Origin: Parapedobacter sp051400755
GTDB lineage: Bacteria > Bacteroidota > Bacteroidia > Sphingobacteriales > Sphingobacteriaceae
DNA length: 64,000 nt
NCBI RefSeq assembly: GCF_051400755.1
Contig: NZ_JBLFFL010000005.1
Coordinates: 227,287-291,286 of the forward strand
Direction: 5' to 3'
The position numbers were made by a program, and so were the translations under genes. Positions 44,162 to 52,471 of this stretch are shown here, piece by piece. Position 1 is the stretch's first letter. Each line of letters starts with the position of its first letter. Under the pieces are notes generated by a model. The model was not told the origin of the DNA. It did no database searches and saw only the letters and a program-made list of their open reading frames with translations.

Positions 44162-44511
44162 GTGTTAAAAAAATAAACAAATAGGTTTATAATTGGTTAG
44201 CAAGATCTTACCAGTTTAAAGACTTAGCGGTCCATCATCATTTAAGGTTACAATATCGAGTAATTTATGATTCACTTACTTTTTTAGCAACGAGGCTGAA
44301 AAGCGTGTGAATCAAACCATTTTCCCCTGTTGTGGCTACAAACGTATAAATATAAATCATGAATGCAAAGGGTTTTTTTAAAAATAAGTGAGCAAACACT
44401 CACCTTGTATTTTGCTTTATCCTTTTAGCTGAGCGGAGAGGTCAAAAAGACCTGCACGCACTATTTCCGTGCGGTTTTTGTGGTAGTGCATTTTGCATCG
44501 GTAAACAGCCG

Positions 44512-44553
44512 GAATGCGGTATTGATATTTTCGAATGCGGTATTGATATTTTC
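44512..44553 (+). repeat. 21-bp tandem direct repeat upstream of argH
   Basis: Two exact, adjacent copies (44512-44532, 44533-44553), beginning GAATGCGGTATTG and ending ATATTTTC. The period is two helical turns, and the second copy ends 35 bp before the argH -7 box, so tandem operator sites are likely. Confidence 0.75.
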
Positions 44554-44588
44554 ATTTATCAAGTGCTATGCAACTGGCAGAATTTGGC

Positions 44589-44596
44589 TAAGTTTG
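44589..44596 (+). promoter_or_regulatory. argH -7 element
   Basis: TAAGTTTG, perfect, only 8 nt before ATG 44605, giving at most a very short leader. No -33 TTG; the 21-bp repeats sit where an activator would bind. Confidence 0.6.
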
Positions 44597-44604
44597 CCCT
44601 TGAC

Positions 44605-45936
44605 ATGAAGATTTGGCAAAAAAATACCGACGTAGACCGGTTCGTTGAAGCGTTTACGGTAGGCAACGACCGCGCGCTCGACTTGCAGCTGGCGGCGGCC
44701 GATGTATTGGGTTCGTTGGCGCACACCCGCATGCTCCACAGCATCGGCCTGCTCGATGGCGACGACCTCGCCGCCGTACAGCAGGGGCTCAAGCAGCTGT
44801 ACGAAGAGGTGATGGCAGGTTCCTTTACGATCGATGCGCAGGTCGAAGATGTGCACTCGCAGGTCGAGCTGCTGCTTACCCAGCGCATTGGCGAGGCTGG
44901 CAAGAAGATCCACAGCGGCCGTTCGCGCAACGACCAGGTGCTGTTAGACCTGAAGCTGTTTTTCCGTACGGAGATCGAGGGCCTGGTGGGCAATACCACC
45001 GCGCTGTTCCACCGGCTCATCACCCTGAGCGAAATCCACAAGGGGGGGCTCATGCCGGGGTATACCCACTTGCAGATCGCCATGCCCTCCTCGTTCGGCC
45101 TGTGGTTCGGCGCCTATGCCGAGAGCCTATTGGACGACCTCGCGGTGCTGCTGGCGGCTTGGAAGGTATGCAATAAAAACCCCCTGGGTTCTGCCGCCGG
45201 CTACGGCTCGTCCTTTCCGCTCAACCGGCGGATGACCACCGAGCTGCTGGGCTTTGACGACCTCAACTATAACGTGGTCTACGCACAGATGGGCCGCGGC
45301 AAGACCGAGCGCATACTGGCGCAGGGGATGAGCGCCATTGCGGCCACCCTGGCCAAACTGGCCATGGATGTGTGCCTGTACATGAATCAGAATTTCGGCT
45401 TCATCTCCTTTCCCGACCACCTTACGACGGGGTCGAGCATCATGCCGCACAAGAAGAACCCGGATGTATTCGAGCTGGTCAGGGGCCGGTGCAACAAGAT
45501 ACAGGCCCTGCCCAATGAGATTGCGCTGATGACCGCCAATCTGCCCTCGGGCTACCACCGTGATTTGCAGCTGCTCAAGGAAAATCTTTTCCCGGCCTTC
45601 CGCTCCCTGAATGAATGCTTGGAAATCACGGCCTTCATGCTCGAGCACATCCGCATCCGCGAAAACATCCTGGATGATCCCAAATACGATTACCTATTCA
45701 GTGTAGAGGTGGTCAATAACGAGGTGCTCGGCGGCGTACCCTTCCGCGAGGCCTACCGCAACATCGGCCTTGCCATCGAAGCGGGCACGTTCAAGCCCCA
45801 GAAGGCCGTAAACCACACCCACGAAGGCAGTATCGGCAACCTCTGCAACGCGCAGATCCAGCAGGCGTTCGAGCAGGCCGTCGCCTCCTTCGGGTTTGAC
45901 CGGGTGCGCGATGCCCTGCGTCAGCTGGTTATTTAA
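44605..45936 (+). CDS. argH: Argininosuccinate lyase
   Basis: 443 residues from ATG 44605 (MKIWQKN); 14 upstream in-frame codons overlap the promoter. Last step of arginine synthesis: argininosuccinate to arginine and fumarate. Superfamily signatures are intact: HSGRSRNDQVLLDLKLF, PGYTHLQIAMP, and the catalytic Ser loop GSSIMPHKKNPDVFEL. Bacteroidota usually cluster argH with argGCDFBE; here it stands alone between a Crp/Fnr gene and galactose genes. Its 3' end overlaps galM by 8 bp. Confidence 0.95.
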   Translation: MKIWQKNTDVDRFVEAFTVGNDRALDLQLAAADVLGSLAHTRMLHSIGLLDGDDLAAVQQGLKQLYEEVMAGSFTIDAQVEDVHSQVELLLTQRIGEAGKKIHSGRSRNDQVLLDLKLFFRTEIEGLVGNTTALFHRLITLSEIHKGGLMPGYTHLQIAMPSSFGLWFGAYAESLLDDLAVLLAAWKVCNKNPLGSAAGYGSSFPLNRRMTTELLGFDDLNYNVVYAQMGRGKTERILAQGMSAIAATLAKLAMDVCLYMNQNFGFISFPDHLTTGSSIMPHKKNPDVFELVRGRCNKIQALPNEIALMTANLPSGYHRDLQLLKENLFPAFRSLNECLEITAFMLEHIRIRENILDDPKYDYLFSVEVVNNEVLGGVPFREAYRNIGLAIEAGTFKPQKAVNHTHEGSIGNLCNAQIQQAFEQAVASFGFDRVRDALRQLVI

Positions 45937-47002
45937 CGACCGAAAACCGGTAGGTTGTCTCCGACTGGAATACCTGCCCCGGCAGCAGCAACGTGCTGGG
46001 GTAATCCGGTTGGTTGGGCGCATCAGGAAAATGCTGTGATTCGAGGCAGAAGGCACCGTACTTGTCATAGGGCTTCCCCTGCTTGCCCGTATCCCTGCCA
46101 TTCATGAAATTGCCGGTATACAATTGGAGGCCCGGCTCGGTGGTAAACACCTCCAGGCGGATGCCCGCGAGCGGCGCCGTCACCGTCGCCACCGGCAGCC
46201 CCTTGGCCAGCGCCTCGTGGCGGAGCACATAGTTGTGGTCATAGCCGCCGTTGCCCTTGGCCAGCTGGTCGTTTTCCTGGCCGATATCCTGCCCGATACG
46301 CTTCGGCTCCCGGAAATCAAAAGGCGTACGGGCCACCGCTTCCGGCGCGCCGGTAGGGATCTGATGTTCATCCACCGGCAGGTAGCTATCCGCTTGTATC
46401 TGCAAGACGTGGTCGAGCACATCCCCATGGCCCTCACCGTTGAGGTTGAAAAACGCGTGGTTCGTCAGGTTGATCACCGTGGGCTTATCCGTCTCGGCCC
46501 GATAGCTGATGACCAGTGCATTATCATCCGTGAGGCGGTATTTCACCATCACCGCCAGCCGTCCCGGGAATCCCTCCTCGCCATCCGCCGATACATAATA
46601 AAAATCGGCTTTCTCCTTATACACCACACGCCGGTCCCACACCCGGTTATGAAACCCGTTGACCCCGCCATGCAGCGCATTGGGGCCATTGTTCGGCCGG
46701 ATGTAATACGTTTCGCCATCGATGGTAAACCGTCCGTTAGCGATGCGGTTGGCAAACCGGCCCACCGTCACACCATGAAACGGCTCACTGGCCGCGAGGT
46801 AATCATGGATGCTGTTGAAACCCAGCACCACATCCCTCGGGTCGCCGTACCTGTCCGGCACGAGCAAGCTCACAATGCGGGCGCCGAAGTCCGACAGCGC
46901 CACGGTGACACCTCGGTTGTTTTGCAGCAAAATGAGGTGCGTATGCTTGCCCGCAAGCACATGCTCGAAGTCGCGCTGTTCAGGGAGTCGGTAGGGAGTC
47001 AT
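45929..47002 (-). CDS. galM: Aldose 1-epimerase (galactose mutarotase)
   Basis: 357 residues, no signal peptide, cytoplasmic. Interconverts alpha- and beta-galactose (and glucose). Substrate-binding RFANRIANGRF, catalytic base/acid His in LTNHAFFNLNGEG and Glu in AFCLESQHFPDAPN are present. It follows galK by 19 bp on the same strand, so both form a galactose (Leloir) operon. Confidence 0.95.
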   Translation of the reverse strand: MTPYRLPEQRDFEHVLAGKHTHLILLQNNRGVTVALSDFGARIVSLLVPDRYGDPRDVVLGFNSIHDYLAASEPFHGVTVGRFANRIANGRFTIDGETYYIRPNNGPNALHGGVNGFHNRVWDRRVVYKEKADFYYVSADGEEGFPGRLAVMVKYRLTDDNALVISYRAETDKPTVINLTNHAFFNLNGEGHGDVLDHVLQIQADSYLPVDEHQIPTGAPEAVARTPFDFREPKRIGQDIGQENDQLAKGNGGYDHNYVLRHEALAKGLPVATVTAPLAGIRLEVFTTEPGLQLYTGNFMNGRDTGKQGKPYDKYGAFCLESQHFPDAPNQPDYPSTLLLPGQVFQSETTYRFSVVK

Positions 47003-47021
47003 CGTATGATCTGTTTATGCC

Positions 47022-48197
47022 TTATCTCGTCATCACAGCGGTGCCCGCCGATATGCTGGCCACATACACCTGCGCCGTTTTGCCCGTCTGCTCGTTATAT
47101 GCCCCGGCCACCTCCTCCACCACCTCATCGACCCGGTCTGCCTTCACCAGGTTGATCGTGCAGCCCCCGAAACCGCCACCCATCATGCGGGCACCCAGCA
47201 CGGCCTCGTTGCCGCGCACAAGATCCACCAAGGTGTCCAGTTCATCGCAGCTCACTTCATACAGGTGTTGCAGGCCGTCGTGGGTTTCAAACATCCGCTT
47301 GCCGAATGATGCAAAATCATTCCGCTTCAGGTCTTTGCAGCCCTCCTGCAGGCGCTGTATCTCCGACACCACATAGTAGCAGCGGTTATACACCAGCTCA
47401 TCCACCGGTTTCACATAGCGGTCCAGCTGCTCGGGCGTCGCATCGCGCAGGCTTTTCACCTCCGGGTGATGCGCTTGGATGAGTGACACGCCATATTCGC
47501 ATTGCTCGCGGCGTTCGTTGTAAGCCGAAGAGGCCAGCGAGTGCTTCACCTGCGTATCAAACAGCACGATCCGCAGGTCCGGATTATCAAACGGGATGTA
47601 CTCATACGAGTAATCGGCACAGTCCAGTTTAATCAGTCGCTGTTCCTGTCCGAATACACTTGCAAACTGGTCCATTAACCCGCATTTGACCCCCACAAAC
47701 TCATTTTCTGCCGCCTGCGCAGCAAGGGCGATGTCCAGCCGCTGGATATTCAGGCCAAACAGCTCGCTGAGCGCAAAAGCCGTAGCGCACTCCAGCGCGG
47801 CGGAGGATGAGAGCCCGGCCCCCTGGGGGATATCCCCCCCGAACACGAGGTTAAACCCACCCAGCGTATACCCCCGCTGCAGCAGCTGCTGCACCACGCC
47901 CAGGATATAGTCCGGCCAGAGCAGGGGAGCGCGCTGGATGGCGCTCAGCTCGGCGGTATGCATTTGATCCTGATCCAGCGAATAGAGCTGCATGGTATTG
48001 TCCTCACGTTTTCCGATGGCCAGGATGATGTTCTTGTCTATCGCGGCGGGCAACACCAGCCCATTATTATAGTCGGTATGCTCGCCGATGAGGTTCACCC
48101 GTCCCGGTGAGCGCACGATGAGTGGTACGTCGCCGAAGCGTGCTAGGTATTTTTCGTATACAGAATCTTGTAAGGTAGTTGCTGTCGTCGTATCCAT
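47022..48197 (-). CDS. galK: Galactokinase
   Basis: 391 residues from ATG 48197 (MDTTTAT); upstream codons in frame are not supported. GHMP kinase fold: signature VNLIGEHTDYNNGLVLPAAI (galactose site), ATP loop GGDIPQGAGLSSSAALE, and motif 3 GARMMGGGFGGCTINLV. It phosphorylates galactose at C1 for the Leloir pathway. galT is not adjacent. Operon partner galM follows. Confidence 0.96.
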   Translation of the reverse strand: MDTTTATTLQDSVYEKYLARFGDVPLIVRSPGRVNLIGEHTDYNNGLVLPAAIDKNIILAIGKREDNTMQLYSLDQDQMHTAELSAIQRAPLLWPDYILGVVQQLLQRGYTLGGFNLVFGGDIPQGAGLSSSAALECATAFALSELFGLNIQRLDIALAAQAAENEFVGVKCGLMDQFASVFGQEQRLIKLDCADYSYEYIPFDNPDLRIVLFDTQVKHSLASSAYNERREQCEYGVSLIQAHHPEVKSLRDATPEQLDRYVKPVDELVYNRCYYVVSEIQRLQEGCKDLKRNDFASFGKRMFETHDGLQHLYEVSCDELDTLVDLVRGNEAVLGARMMGGGFGGCTINLVKADRVDEVVEEVAGAYNEQTGKTAQVYVASISAGTAVMTR

Positions 48198-48236
48198 TAG
48201 CGGGTATAAAATCGAGCGTCTAAAGTACAAAAAAAA

Positions 48237-49250
48237 TCAGAACATCACCTGCGGGCAATACACCTTATACCGGTTATTGAGCAGGATGCCCAGTACCACT
48301 TCATGACTGCCATGGGCCAGCGTGCGCACCGGCCCCGTAGTAAAATCGTAGGAGTAGCTCAGGTTGAAGAGGGCACTGATATTGAATCCCGCCATCGCCG
48401 AGAACGACTCGTGGTTGCGGTAGCCGCCACCCACCCACAGGCGGTCGCGGAAGGCCAGCTTGAGGTTATAGTCTCCCACCAGCGGCATATTTGCCGCCTG
48501 CTTGAGCAGCAGGGAAGGCACCACGGCCATCTCACTGCCCAGGTGCACCTTGTAGCCCGCCATCAGGAAAAACTGCTGGTAGCCGCCCTGGCGCCGGGCA
48601 TTATCCGAAAATGCCAGCGGATTGCCCAGCAGCTGCTGGGCGGAGAGGCCTACGAAAAAGCGCGCACTGTAGAGCCATAGGCCCAGGCCCAGGTCGGGCG
48701 AGAGGCGGCGATCGGCATAGTCGGCCAGTACCGGGTCATTCGGGATGCCCGTGTTTACCCCCGCGAGGTCCAGCTGCACCTGTGAGAAGCCCGCATTCAC
48801 CCCCGCCGATAGGTTGACAGTCTCAGCCACGCGCAGGTGGTAGGCATAGGCCAGCAGCGCATCCGTGCGGGTAAACTGCGCGGCCCTGTCATGCTGCACG
48901 ATGATGCCCACGCCATGGTGCGGCTCGGAGGCCACATAGCGGCGGCTGTAGCCCCGGCTGTAGGGATTGTGCCCCCCTTCGCCGAAAGACGTAGCCCCAT
49001 CCTGGATGAGCCGCCCCCCGAGGGGCATATGTGCCGAGATGTAGCCCGTCTGCGGGACGCCCTCCACGCCCTGCCATTGGCTGCGGGCGCCCAGCTTCAC
49101 ATCCACATAGCGCTCGATGCCCGCCACGGCCGGGTTGGCCAAAAAACCGTTGAAGATGTACTGCGTATATTGCGGGCGTTGCTGTGCATGCAACTGCGCA
49201 CATGCAGCACATAATACGAAAGCAAGTAGGCCGGTTGGTCGGAAACGCAT
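48237..49250 (-). CDS. PorP/SprF family outer membrane protein, type IX secretion related
   Basis: 337 residues from ATG 49250 (MRFRPTGLL), signal peptide ending QLHAQ. Start of the mature protein RPQYTQYIFNGFLANPAVAGIE is the family signature, followed by beta-barrel strands such as HVGVGIIVQHDRAA-like segments, LSAGVNAGFSQVQLDLAG and a final FNLSYSYDFTTGPV. PorP/SprF proteins help anchor or secrete surface adhesins; many copies per genome pair with a large SprB-like adhesin gene, none of which is adjacent here. Confidence 0.88.
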   Translation of the reverse strand: MRFRPTGLLAFVLCAACAQLHAQQRPQYTQYIFNGFLANPAVAGIERYVDVKLGARSQWQGVEGVPQTGYISAHMPLGGRLIQDGATSFGEGGHNPYSRGYSRRYVASEPHHGVGIIVQHDRAAQFTRTDALLAYAYHLRVAETVNLSAGVNAGFSQVQLDLAGVNTGIPNDPVLADYADRRLSPDLGLGLWLYSARFFVGLSAQQLLGNPLAFSDNARRQGGYQQFFLMAGYKVHLGSEMAVVPSLLLKQAANMPLVGDYNLKLAFRDRLWVGGGYRNHESFSAMAGFNISALFNLSYSYDFTTGPVRTLAHGSHEVVLGILLNNRYKVYCPQVMF

Positions 49251-49333
49251 CGCTAATGAACTAATCCATAGCAATTATAATCAAAATTGGCTATAGTTTA
49301 ATAATTTTAACCGTTGAAACAATACATTGTCCT

Positions 49334-49828
49334 ATGGCACCGAAAATTTTGCTCCTGCTCGCGATCATCTCCACCGGATTGATCAGCGGTCTTTTTTATG
49401 CGTATTCCTGTTCCATCAACACCGGACTTGGGCGGCTTGGTGACGCCGCCTACCTCCGGGCGATGCAGTCCATCAACCGCGCGATCCTCAATCCGGTATT
49501 CTTTCTGACGTTTATCGGTACATTGATGTTGCTGCCCGTTTCCACATGGCTGGAATATCGCCTGGTCGGCACCACGGGCACCTTCTATTGGCTGCTGGCC
49601 AGCAGCCTGCTGTATTTCTTCGGGGTTTTTCTCGTCACCGTGATGGGCAATGTGCCCCTCAATGAAACAGTGGCGCAGCTGAATATCGATGAAGCCACAG
49701 CAGAGGCGCTCTCGCGACAGCGATCGGCCTTTGAAGCACCGTGGAATCGGTACCACCTCATCCGCACCATTGCCAACGTAGCCGCCTTTGCCAGTGCGGT
49801 GTGGGCGGGCCTGCAGTCCGGGTCTTGA
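49334..49828 (+). CDS. DUF1772 family integral membrane protein
   Basis: 164 residues with four hydrophobic helices (KILLLLAIISTGLISGLFYAY-like start, NPVFFLTFIGTLMLL, YWLLASSLLYFFGVFLVTVMG, NVAAFASAVWAGL). The pattern FYAYSCSINTGLGRLGDAAYLRAMQSIN is characteristic for DUF1772, a family named in part for anthrone oxygenases, but activity in bacteria is unproven. Convergent with the hip operon. Confidence 0.87.
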   Translation: MAPKILLLLAIISTGLISGLFYAYSCSINTGLGRLGDAAYLRAMQSINRAILNPVFFLTFIGTLMLLPVSTWLEYRLVGTTGTFYWLLASSLLYFFGVFLVTVMGNVPLNETVAQLNIDEATAEALSRQRSAFEAPWNRYHLIRTIANVAAFASAVWAGLQSGS

Positions 49829-49855
49829 GGTAAGTCCGGCTGTTCGCTTTTTTAA

Positions 49856-50797
49856 TCATAAGTCCATTTGCGCATATCGCTGATTGACTACGGCGCTATA
49901 GGCAATTTTCATGTCGTCAGACAAAAAGGATTTCTCAATCCAAGCATCCGCATGTGTCTTGTTTGTTGAAAATCGCTTGAATACGTTGCTGATTTGCCGA
50001 TCGGTGAGGCCCAATTCTTTTCCAAAGCGTTCGAAATGGCTGGAAGTCAGCTTGCGTTTTTTTCCTTCCAATGTCAATGCAAGCTCTTCATAATCGCTTG
50101 GGTTGACGATGGCAACATTCAATAGGTCGTATGCCGGGCTTAACAGCCAGCCAGTTGATGATGCGACCATCGAAAAATTTTTAAGGTGCATATCGTTATT
50201 GCCCGTTAGAAAGCAAAAGCACGTAAGCTCAAATAAATAAACCATGTCTAGCAGCGTATTGTCCGAATAAGTTTTTAGTGCCTTGCCGACCTTTTCCATT
50301 GAACTCCTGTATTTGTCAAAAGCTTCCGTAATCTGGAACATATCAAGCATATGTATCTTCTCTCCGCTGACCGTGCGGTCTACGCGTTTGGTGATATACG
50401 ACAACTCACCAGATTGCAGGCGGATGAGACTTGATTGCACAACAGGAATGCCGAAGGCTTCGGCAATTCTCATGGTCACGTGTTCATTTTCCGGCATCTC
50501 CCTGTACGTTTCGGATGGGGGTTTGAAGATGTAATTGCCCCCAAGCTCACCTATTACGGTCATTCGGCTAGTGGCATTTTTCTTCGTCGCTTTGATCAAT
50601 GTCATCGACAACTTGGGTTGCACACCGGGCACGGCGATACTCCGTTCGATTACGTTTTTTGCCAATTCGGCCATTTGAGCCATCGCATACGGGATGATCG
50701 GTGCAGCGGCAGAGCCAAAGAAATCACGACTGCATTTTGGATGGAAATCTTGGTCGCTATCCAACGGCTCATAGCAATATAAGCATTTATTTTCCAT
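49856..50797 (-). CDS. HipA-like Ser/Thr kinase toxin lacking the N-subdomain (HipT-like)
   Basis: 313 residues. N-terminal zinc-ribbon-like motif CLYC...FHPKC (C4, C7, H19, C22), a glycine-rich autophosphorylation loop SIAVPGVQPKLS (S53-S64), ATP Lys K92 in YIFKPP, catalytic loop GNNDMHLKNFS (D202, K206, N207) and the metal Asp in PAYDLL (D224). So the kinase looks active. It lacks the about 100-residue N-terminal domain of HipA, which is encoded separately just upstream (11-bp overlap). The layout matches HipBST, in which HipT phosphorylates tryptophanyl-tRNA synthetase; the target here is unknown. Confidence 0.9.
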   Translation of the reverse strand: MENKCLYCYEPLDSDQDFHPKCSRDFFGSAAAPIIPYAMAQMAELAKNVIERSIAVPGVQPKLSMTLIKATKKNATSRMTVIGELGGNYIFKPPSETYREMPENEHVTMRIAEAFGIPVVQSSLIRLQSGELSYITKRVDRTVSGEKIHMLDMFQITEAFDKYRSSMEKVGKALKTYSDNTLLDMVYLFELTCFCFLTGNNDMHLKNFSMVASSTGWLLSPAYDLLNVAIVNPSDYEELALTLEGKKRKLTSSHFERFGKELGLTDRQISNVFKRFSTNKTHADAWIEKSFLSDDMKIAYSAVVNQRYAQMDL

Positions 50798-51122
50798 CGG
50801 TTTCTGCTATTGGTACAACACTTACTGCGCCTATGCAGTTTCGGCAGCATGCCATTAGTAGTCCCATCCGGTCATTGCGATTGATTTTCCAGTTTTCGGC
50901 CGCGATATCCAACAGCCACCCTTCGGGTATCAGCCCCTCAAAAAAGGGGAATAACCTATTGGCGACATACGGTTTATCCGTCACGGGCATGGTAAAGGTT
51001 ATAAACCATTCGGGAAATGTTTTGAGGTAGCGCTGATCGTATTCAAACACATACTCTCCGTTATCAGTTTCCGTCAACACGCCCGCTTTTTGTTCTTTAT
51101 AATAGATTGCAGCTTTCCTCAT
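50787..51122 (-). CDS. HipA N-terminal-domain protein (HipS-like)
   Basis: 111 residues matching the HipA N-subdomain 1 only: RKAAIYYKEQKAGVLTETD, YVFEYDQRYL, and the signature VANRLFPFFEGLIPEGWLLD. In HipBST systems the equivalent HipS is the real antitoxin. Its ATG overlaps the HipB stop (ATGA), and its 3' end overlaps the kinase gene by 11 bp, so all three are translationally coupled. Confidence 0.88.
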   Translation of the reverse strand: MRKAAIYYKEQKAGVLTETDNGEYVFEYDQRYLKTFPEWFITFTMPVTDKPYVANRLFPFFEGLIPEGWLLDIAAENWKINRNDRMGLLMACCRNCIGAVSVVPIAETDGK

Positions 51123-51328
51123 TTTTCAAGTTCTCTGCGGCTCACCGGAGCCAGTTCGTGGCCAAACATTTGCAACACCCGATTTACCTTCTCGACGTTC
51201 ATATTGGTTTTTCCCTGTTCGATTTTCCTGACCACGGTAAGCGCCACGCCAGCTCGGTCGGCAAATTCCTGTTGGGTTAGGTTCGCTGCTTTACGGCGCC
51301 GCTTTACAAACTCACTTAGCGTATTCAT
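51119..51328 (-). CDS. XRE-family HTH protein (HipB-like)
   Basis: 69 residues, one HTH: LSEFVKRRRKAANLTQQEFADRAGVALTVVRKIEQGKTNMNV. First gene of the hip operon. The DNA-binding regulator and likely autorepressor; three near-identical palindromes lie in its promoter. Confidence 0.9.
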   Translation of the reverse strand: MNTLSEFVKRRRKAANLTQQEFADRAGVALTVVRKIEQGKTNMNVEKVNRVLQMFGHELAPVSRRELEK

Positions 51329-51329
51329 T

Positions 51330-51427
51330 ATATGTTTTTGCGTATAAATCTATGCAAATATAAATAATTATATGCTTTTAGATATATTTTGATTTGGGAA
51401 ATATATAATGATATGCTTTTGCATATA
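51330..51427. promoter_or_regulatory. Three phased operator copies upstream of the hip operon, plus -7 element
   Basis: Copies of the 17-bp site ATATGCTTTTGCATATA: exact palindromic core at 51411-51427; 51330-51346 with two changes (ATATGTTTTTGCGTATA); 51370-51386 with two changes (ATATGCTTTTAGATATA). Start-to-start distances are 40 and 41 bp, near four helical turns. A perfect minus-strand -7 element TATATTTG lies at 51362 to 51355, between the first two. Site 1 abuts the hipB start and site 2 covers the -33 position, so binding would block transcription. Confidence 0.8.
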
Positions 51428-51497
51428 CCATGCGACCTCAAAGGTCTCGGTTTGCAAGGAAACCGCCCTATCCCTCAAACATTCAATTGCAATCATG

Positions 51498-51528
51498 TTG
51501 CTTTTATCGACTCTGATTCCTACCTTTG
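51498..51528 (+). promoter_or_regulatory. Promoter of the thioredoxin-reductase-like gene
   Basis: TTG (51498-51500), 20-bp spacer, TACCTTTG (51521-51528), then 25 nt to ATG 51554. Both boxes fit the consensus. Confidence 0.75.
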
Positions 51529-51553
51529 ACCTATCGAAAACATTGAAAAAATC

Positions 51554-52471
51554 ATGGGAGCAAGAAAAGAAAACACAAATTTTGACGTCATCATCCTCGG
51601 TGGCAGCTATGCCGGGCTGTCCGCCGCCATGGCCTTAGGGCGCGCCTTGCGAACCGTATTGGTCATTGACGGCGGAATGCCCTGCAACCGGCAGACGCCC
51701 CATTCGCATAATTTTATCACCCAGGATGGCGAAAAACCGGCGGTCATCGCCGAAAAAGCCAAAGCCCAAGTGCTGCGGTACAGCACCGTCACCTTCCGCA
51801 CCGATGTGGCCATCCGCGGGCAGCAGACTGACCAGGGGTTCACCATTGATACGCAGTCGGGTGCCACGTTTGCAGGACGGAAACTCATTTTTGCCACCGG
51901 TGTCAAAGACATCATGCCCGCCATTGATGGATTTTCAGCATGCTGGGGCATATCCGTGATTCACTGCCCCTATTGCCACGGCTACGAAGTCAAGCACCAA
52001 AAAACCGGTGTATTCGCAAATGGCGATGCCGCCATGCAGTATGCCCAGCTCCTCCGCAACTGGACCGAGGACCTGACCGTGTTTACCAATGGACCCTCCA
52101 CGCTTACTTCCCAGCAGGTAGCCACGCTTACGGAGCACCGCATCCCGGTGGTCGAAAAGACAATTGACCGCCTGAAGCATGAACGTGGCTATATCGAGCA
52201 ACTGGTCTTCAAAGACGGCTCCACCTTCGCGTTGAGCGCCCTTTATGCGCGGCCGGATTTCGAACAGCACTGTCCCCTCCCCGAAGCCCTTGGCTGCGCG
52301 CTGACCGAGCAGGGCCACATTAAGGTCGATATGGGACAGAAAACCACCGTAGCCGGTATTTTTGCGTGCGGGGACAATGCCAGCGGCATGCGTTCGGTAG
52401 CAAACGCCGTGGCCGCTGGAAACCTGGCTGGTGCCATGGTCAACCATGCGCTGTGCGAAGAGGCGTTTTAG
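51554..52471 (+). CDS. NAD(P)/FAD-dependent oxidoreductase, thioredoxin-reductase-like
   Basis: 305 residues. FAD-binding GGSYAGLSAAMALGRA at the N-terminus, redox-active pair in HCPYCHGYE (CxxC), second nucleotide-binding region degenerate (FANGDAAMQYAQLL instead of GxGxxA) and the closing GIFACGDNASGMRSVANAVAAG. Some members of this group are the reductase of dithiolopyrrolone or thioredoxin-like pathways; with the weak NADPH motif, the electron donor is uncertain. Overlaps the next convergent gene by 4 bp. The upstream gap 51329-51553 is occupied by the hip operators and this gene's promoter. Confidence 0.9.
   Translation: MGARKENTNFDVIILGGSYAGLSAAMALGRALRTVLVIDGGMPCNRQTPHSHNFITQDGEKPAVIAEKAKAQVLRYSTVTFRTDVAIRGQQTDQGFTIDTQSGATFAGRKLIFATGVKDIMPAIDGFSACWGISVIHCPYCHGYEVKHQKTGVFANGDAAMQYAQLLRNWTEDLTVFTNGPSTLTSQQVATLTEHRIPVVEKTIDRLKHERGYIEQLVFKDGSTFALSALYARPDFEQHCPLPEALGCALTEQGHIKVDMGQKTTVAGIFACGDNASGMRSVANAVAAGNLAGAMVNHALCEEAF

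Larger units (their letters stand above)
44098..44604. other. 507-bp gap before argH
   Basis: No gene found. It holds a long hairpin (44130-44161), a short inverted repeat GTGAG-CAAACA-CTCAC (44388-44403), two adjacent hairpins AGGTC-AAAAA-GACCT and CGCAC-TATTTCC-GTGCG followed by GTTTTT (about 44436-44480), a 21-bp tandem repeat (44512-44553) and a -7 element (44589-44596). The middle part is AT-rich. A small RNA or an attenuated leader is possible but not shown. Confidence 0.5.

Noticed and set aside
46124..47155. 343-codon open frame on the plus strand opposite galM
   Set aside because: It is fully antisense to a well-conserved galM/galK region; its sequence is Arg/His-rich with no domain, as expected for a shadow frame in GC-rich DNA.
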